From Bacteroidaceae bacterium (GTDB lineage: Bacteria > Bacteroidota > Bacteroidia > Bacteroidales > Bacteroidaceae), in contig JAFYYO010000394.1 in the NCBI GenBank assembly GCA_017557475.1, positions 1 through 15,074 of the forward strand: DNA of 15,074 bases, in the 5' to 3' direction. Both the position numbers and the translations under genes were made by a program. Positions 14,902-15,074 of this stretch are shown here, in pieces (position 1 is the stretch's first letter; each line of letters opens with the position of its first letter). Under the pieces are notes generated by a model, which saw nothing but the letters and a program-made list of their open reading frames with translations, made no database searches and had not been told where the DNA came from.

Positions 14902-14933
14902 GTTGTATAAAATGACAAAATGCGCTACCTTTG
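14902..14933 (+). promoter_or_regulatory. glnN promoter
   Basis: TACCTTTG (14926-14933) is a perfect -7 element. GTTG at 14902-14905, 20 bp upstream, serves as an approximate -33. Transcription near 14940 gives a leader of about 65 nt. The bases after the -7 (TTTGCAGCAGAAAC) resemble those of the dapF promoter (TTTGCGGCTGAAAAC). Confidence 0.7.
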
Positions 14934-15005
14934 CAGCAGAAACTTTACAAGATGTAAGTTTAAGGTACAGAAAATAGCATATTCATCATCAAAACAAACT
15001 GAATT

Positions 15006-15074
15006 ATGGCAAACGATTTGAGATTCCAGGTTGTAGGAGAGGCGTTCAAGAAGAAGCCGCTCGAAGTAGAAGCA
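15006..15074 (+). CDS. glnN: Probable type III glutamine synthetase (5' end only)
   Basis: Only 23 codons are in the window: MANDLRFQVVGEAFKKKPLE and three more. The pattern LRF, then hydrophobic positions, then KKPLEV matches the N terminus of GSIII enzymes of Bacteroidota as I recall it. The context supports this, because amt, gltBD and GSIII cluster in this phylum. GSIII makes glutamine from glutamate and ammonia and would feed GltBD. The ATG is chosen because it is the first in frame, about 65 nt after the predicted transcription start. With so little sequence the call stays tentative. Confidence 0.65.
   Translation, partial: MANDLRFQVVGEAFKKKPLEVEA

Noticed and set aside
1..15074. tRNA or rRNA genes
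   Set aside because: No cloverleaf or TTCGAATC-type T-loop context and no rRNA-like stretch was noticed in the gene-free regions.

Overview
The window looks like a chromosomal segment of a Bacteroidota bacterium, most likely Prevotella-like. The grounds are Bacteroidota-type promoters (TTTG near -33 and TAnnTTTG near -7), few Shine-Dalgarno sequences, an LL-diaminopimelate aminotransferase (DapL) next to DapF, and what appears to be the first codons of a type III glutamine synthetase. No database search was possible; family assignments rest on recognised motifs.

Layout. (1) 1-1490: the 3' end of an ammonium transporter gene (amt), a small outer-membrane beta-barrel protein, then a terminator. 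(2) about 1490-5225: an AT-rich accessory block. It holds a tight two-gene unit, a guanidino-modifying (agmatine/peptidylarginine deiminase-like) enzyme followed by a papain-like cysteine peptidase-like protein. A convergent gene of unknown function overlaps the end of this unit. About 1.5 kb of gene-free, repeat-dense DNA follows. Related inverted repeats lie at both edges of the block. (3) 5392-13603: dapF-dapL-gltB-gltD on the + strand, behind one clear promoter. (4) 13581-14282: a minus-strand chloramphenicol-acetyltransferase-like gene. (5) 14283-15074: a repeat-bearing intergenic region, a promoter, and the start of a likely glnN.

The conserved backbone is a nitrogen-assimilation locus. 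Amt imports ammonium, GSIII (GlnN) makes glutamine, and glutamate synthase (GltBD) turns glutamine plus 2-oxoglutarate into glutamate. DapL uses glutamate as amino donor for meso-diaminopimelate and lysine synthesis, finished by DapF. The dapF-gltD operon and glnN share a near-identical 24-bp dyad (TTTCTTG-N8-CAAGAAA). It sits exactly 80 bp upstream of the -7 hexamer in both promoters and is the best candidate here for an undescribed regulatory site.

Two further themes stand out. First, short palindromic or periodic repeats have entered coding sequence in frame: a G+C-rich inverted-repeat element inside gltD, a 75-bp insertion flanked by 10-bp direct repeats in the acetyltransferase-like gene, and a 9-bp repeat forming the DapF tail. 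Second, gltB carries an in-frame TAA at codon 254, one substitution away from the expected Glu codon, with a GTG just behind it. A family of tandem 22-bp units occurs at two loci about 9.7 kb apart.
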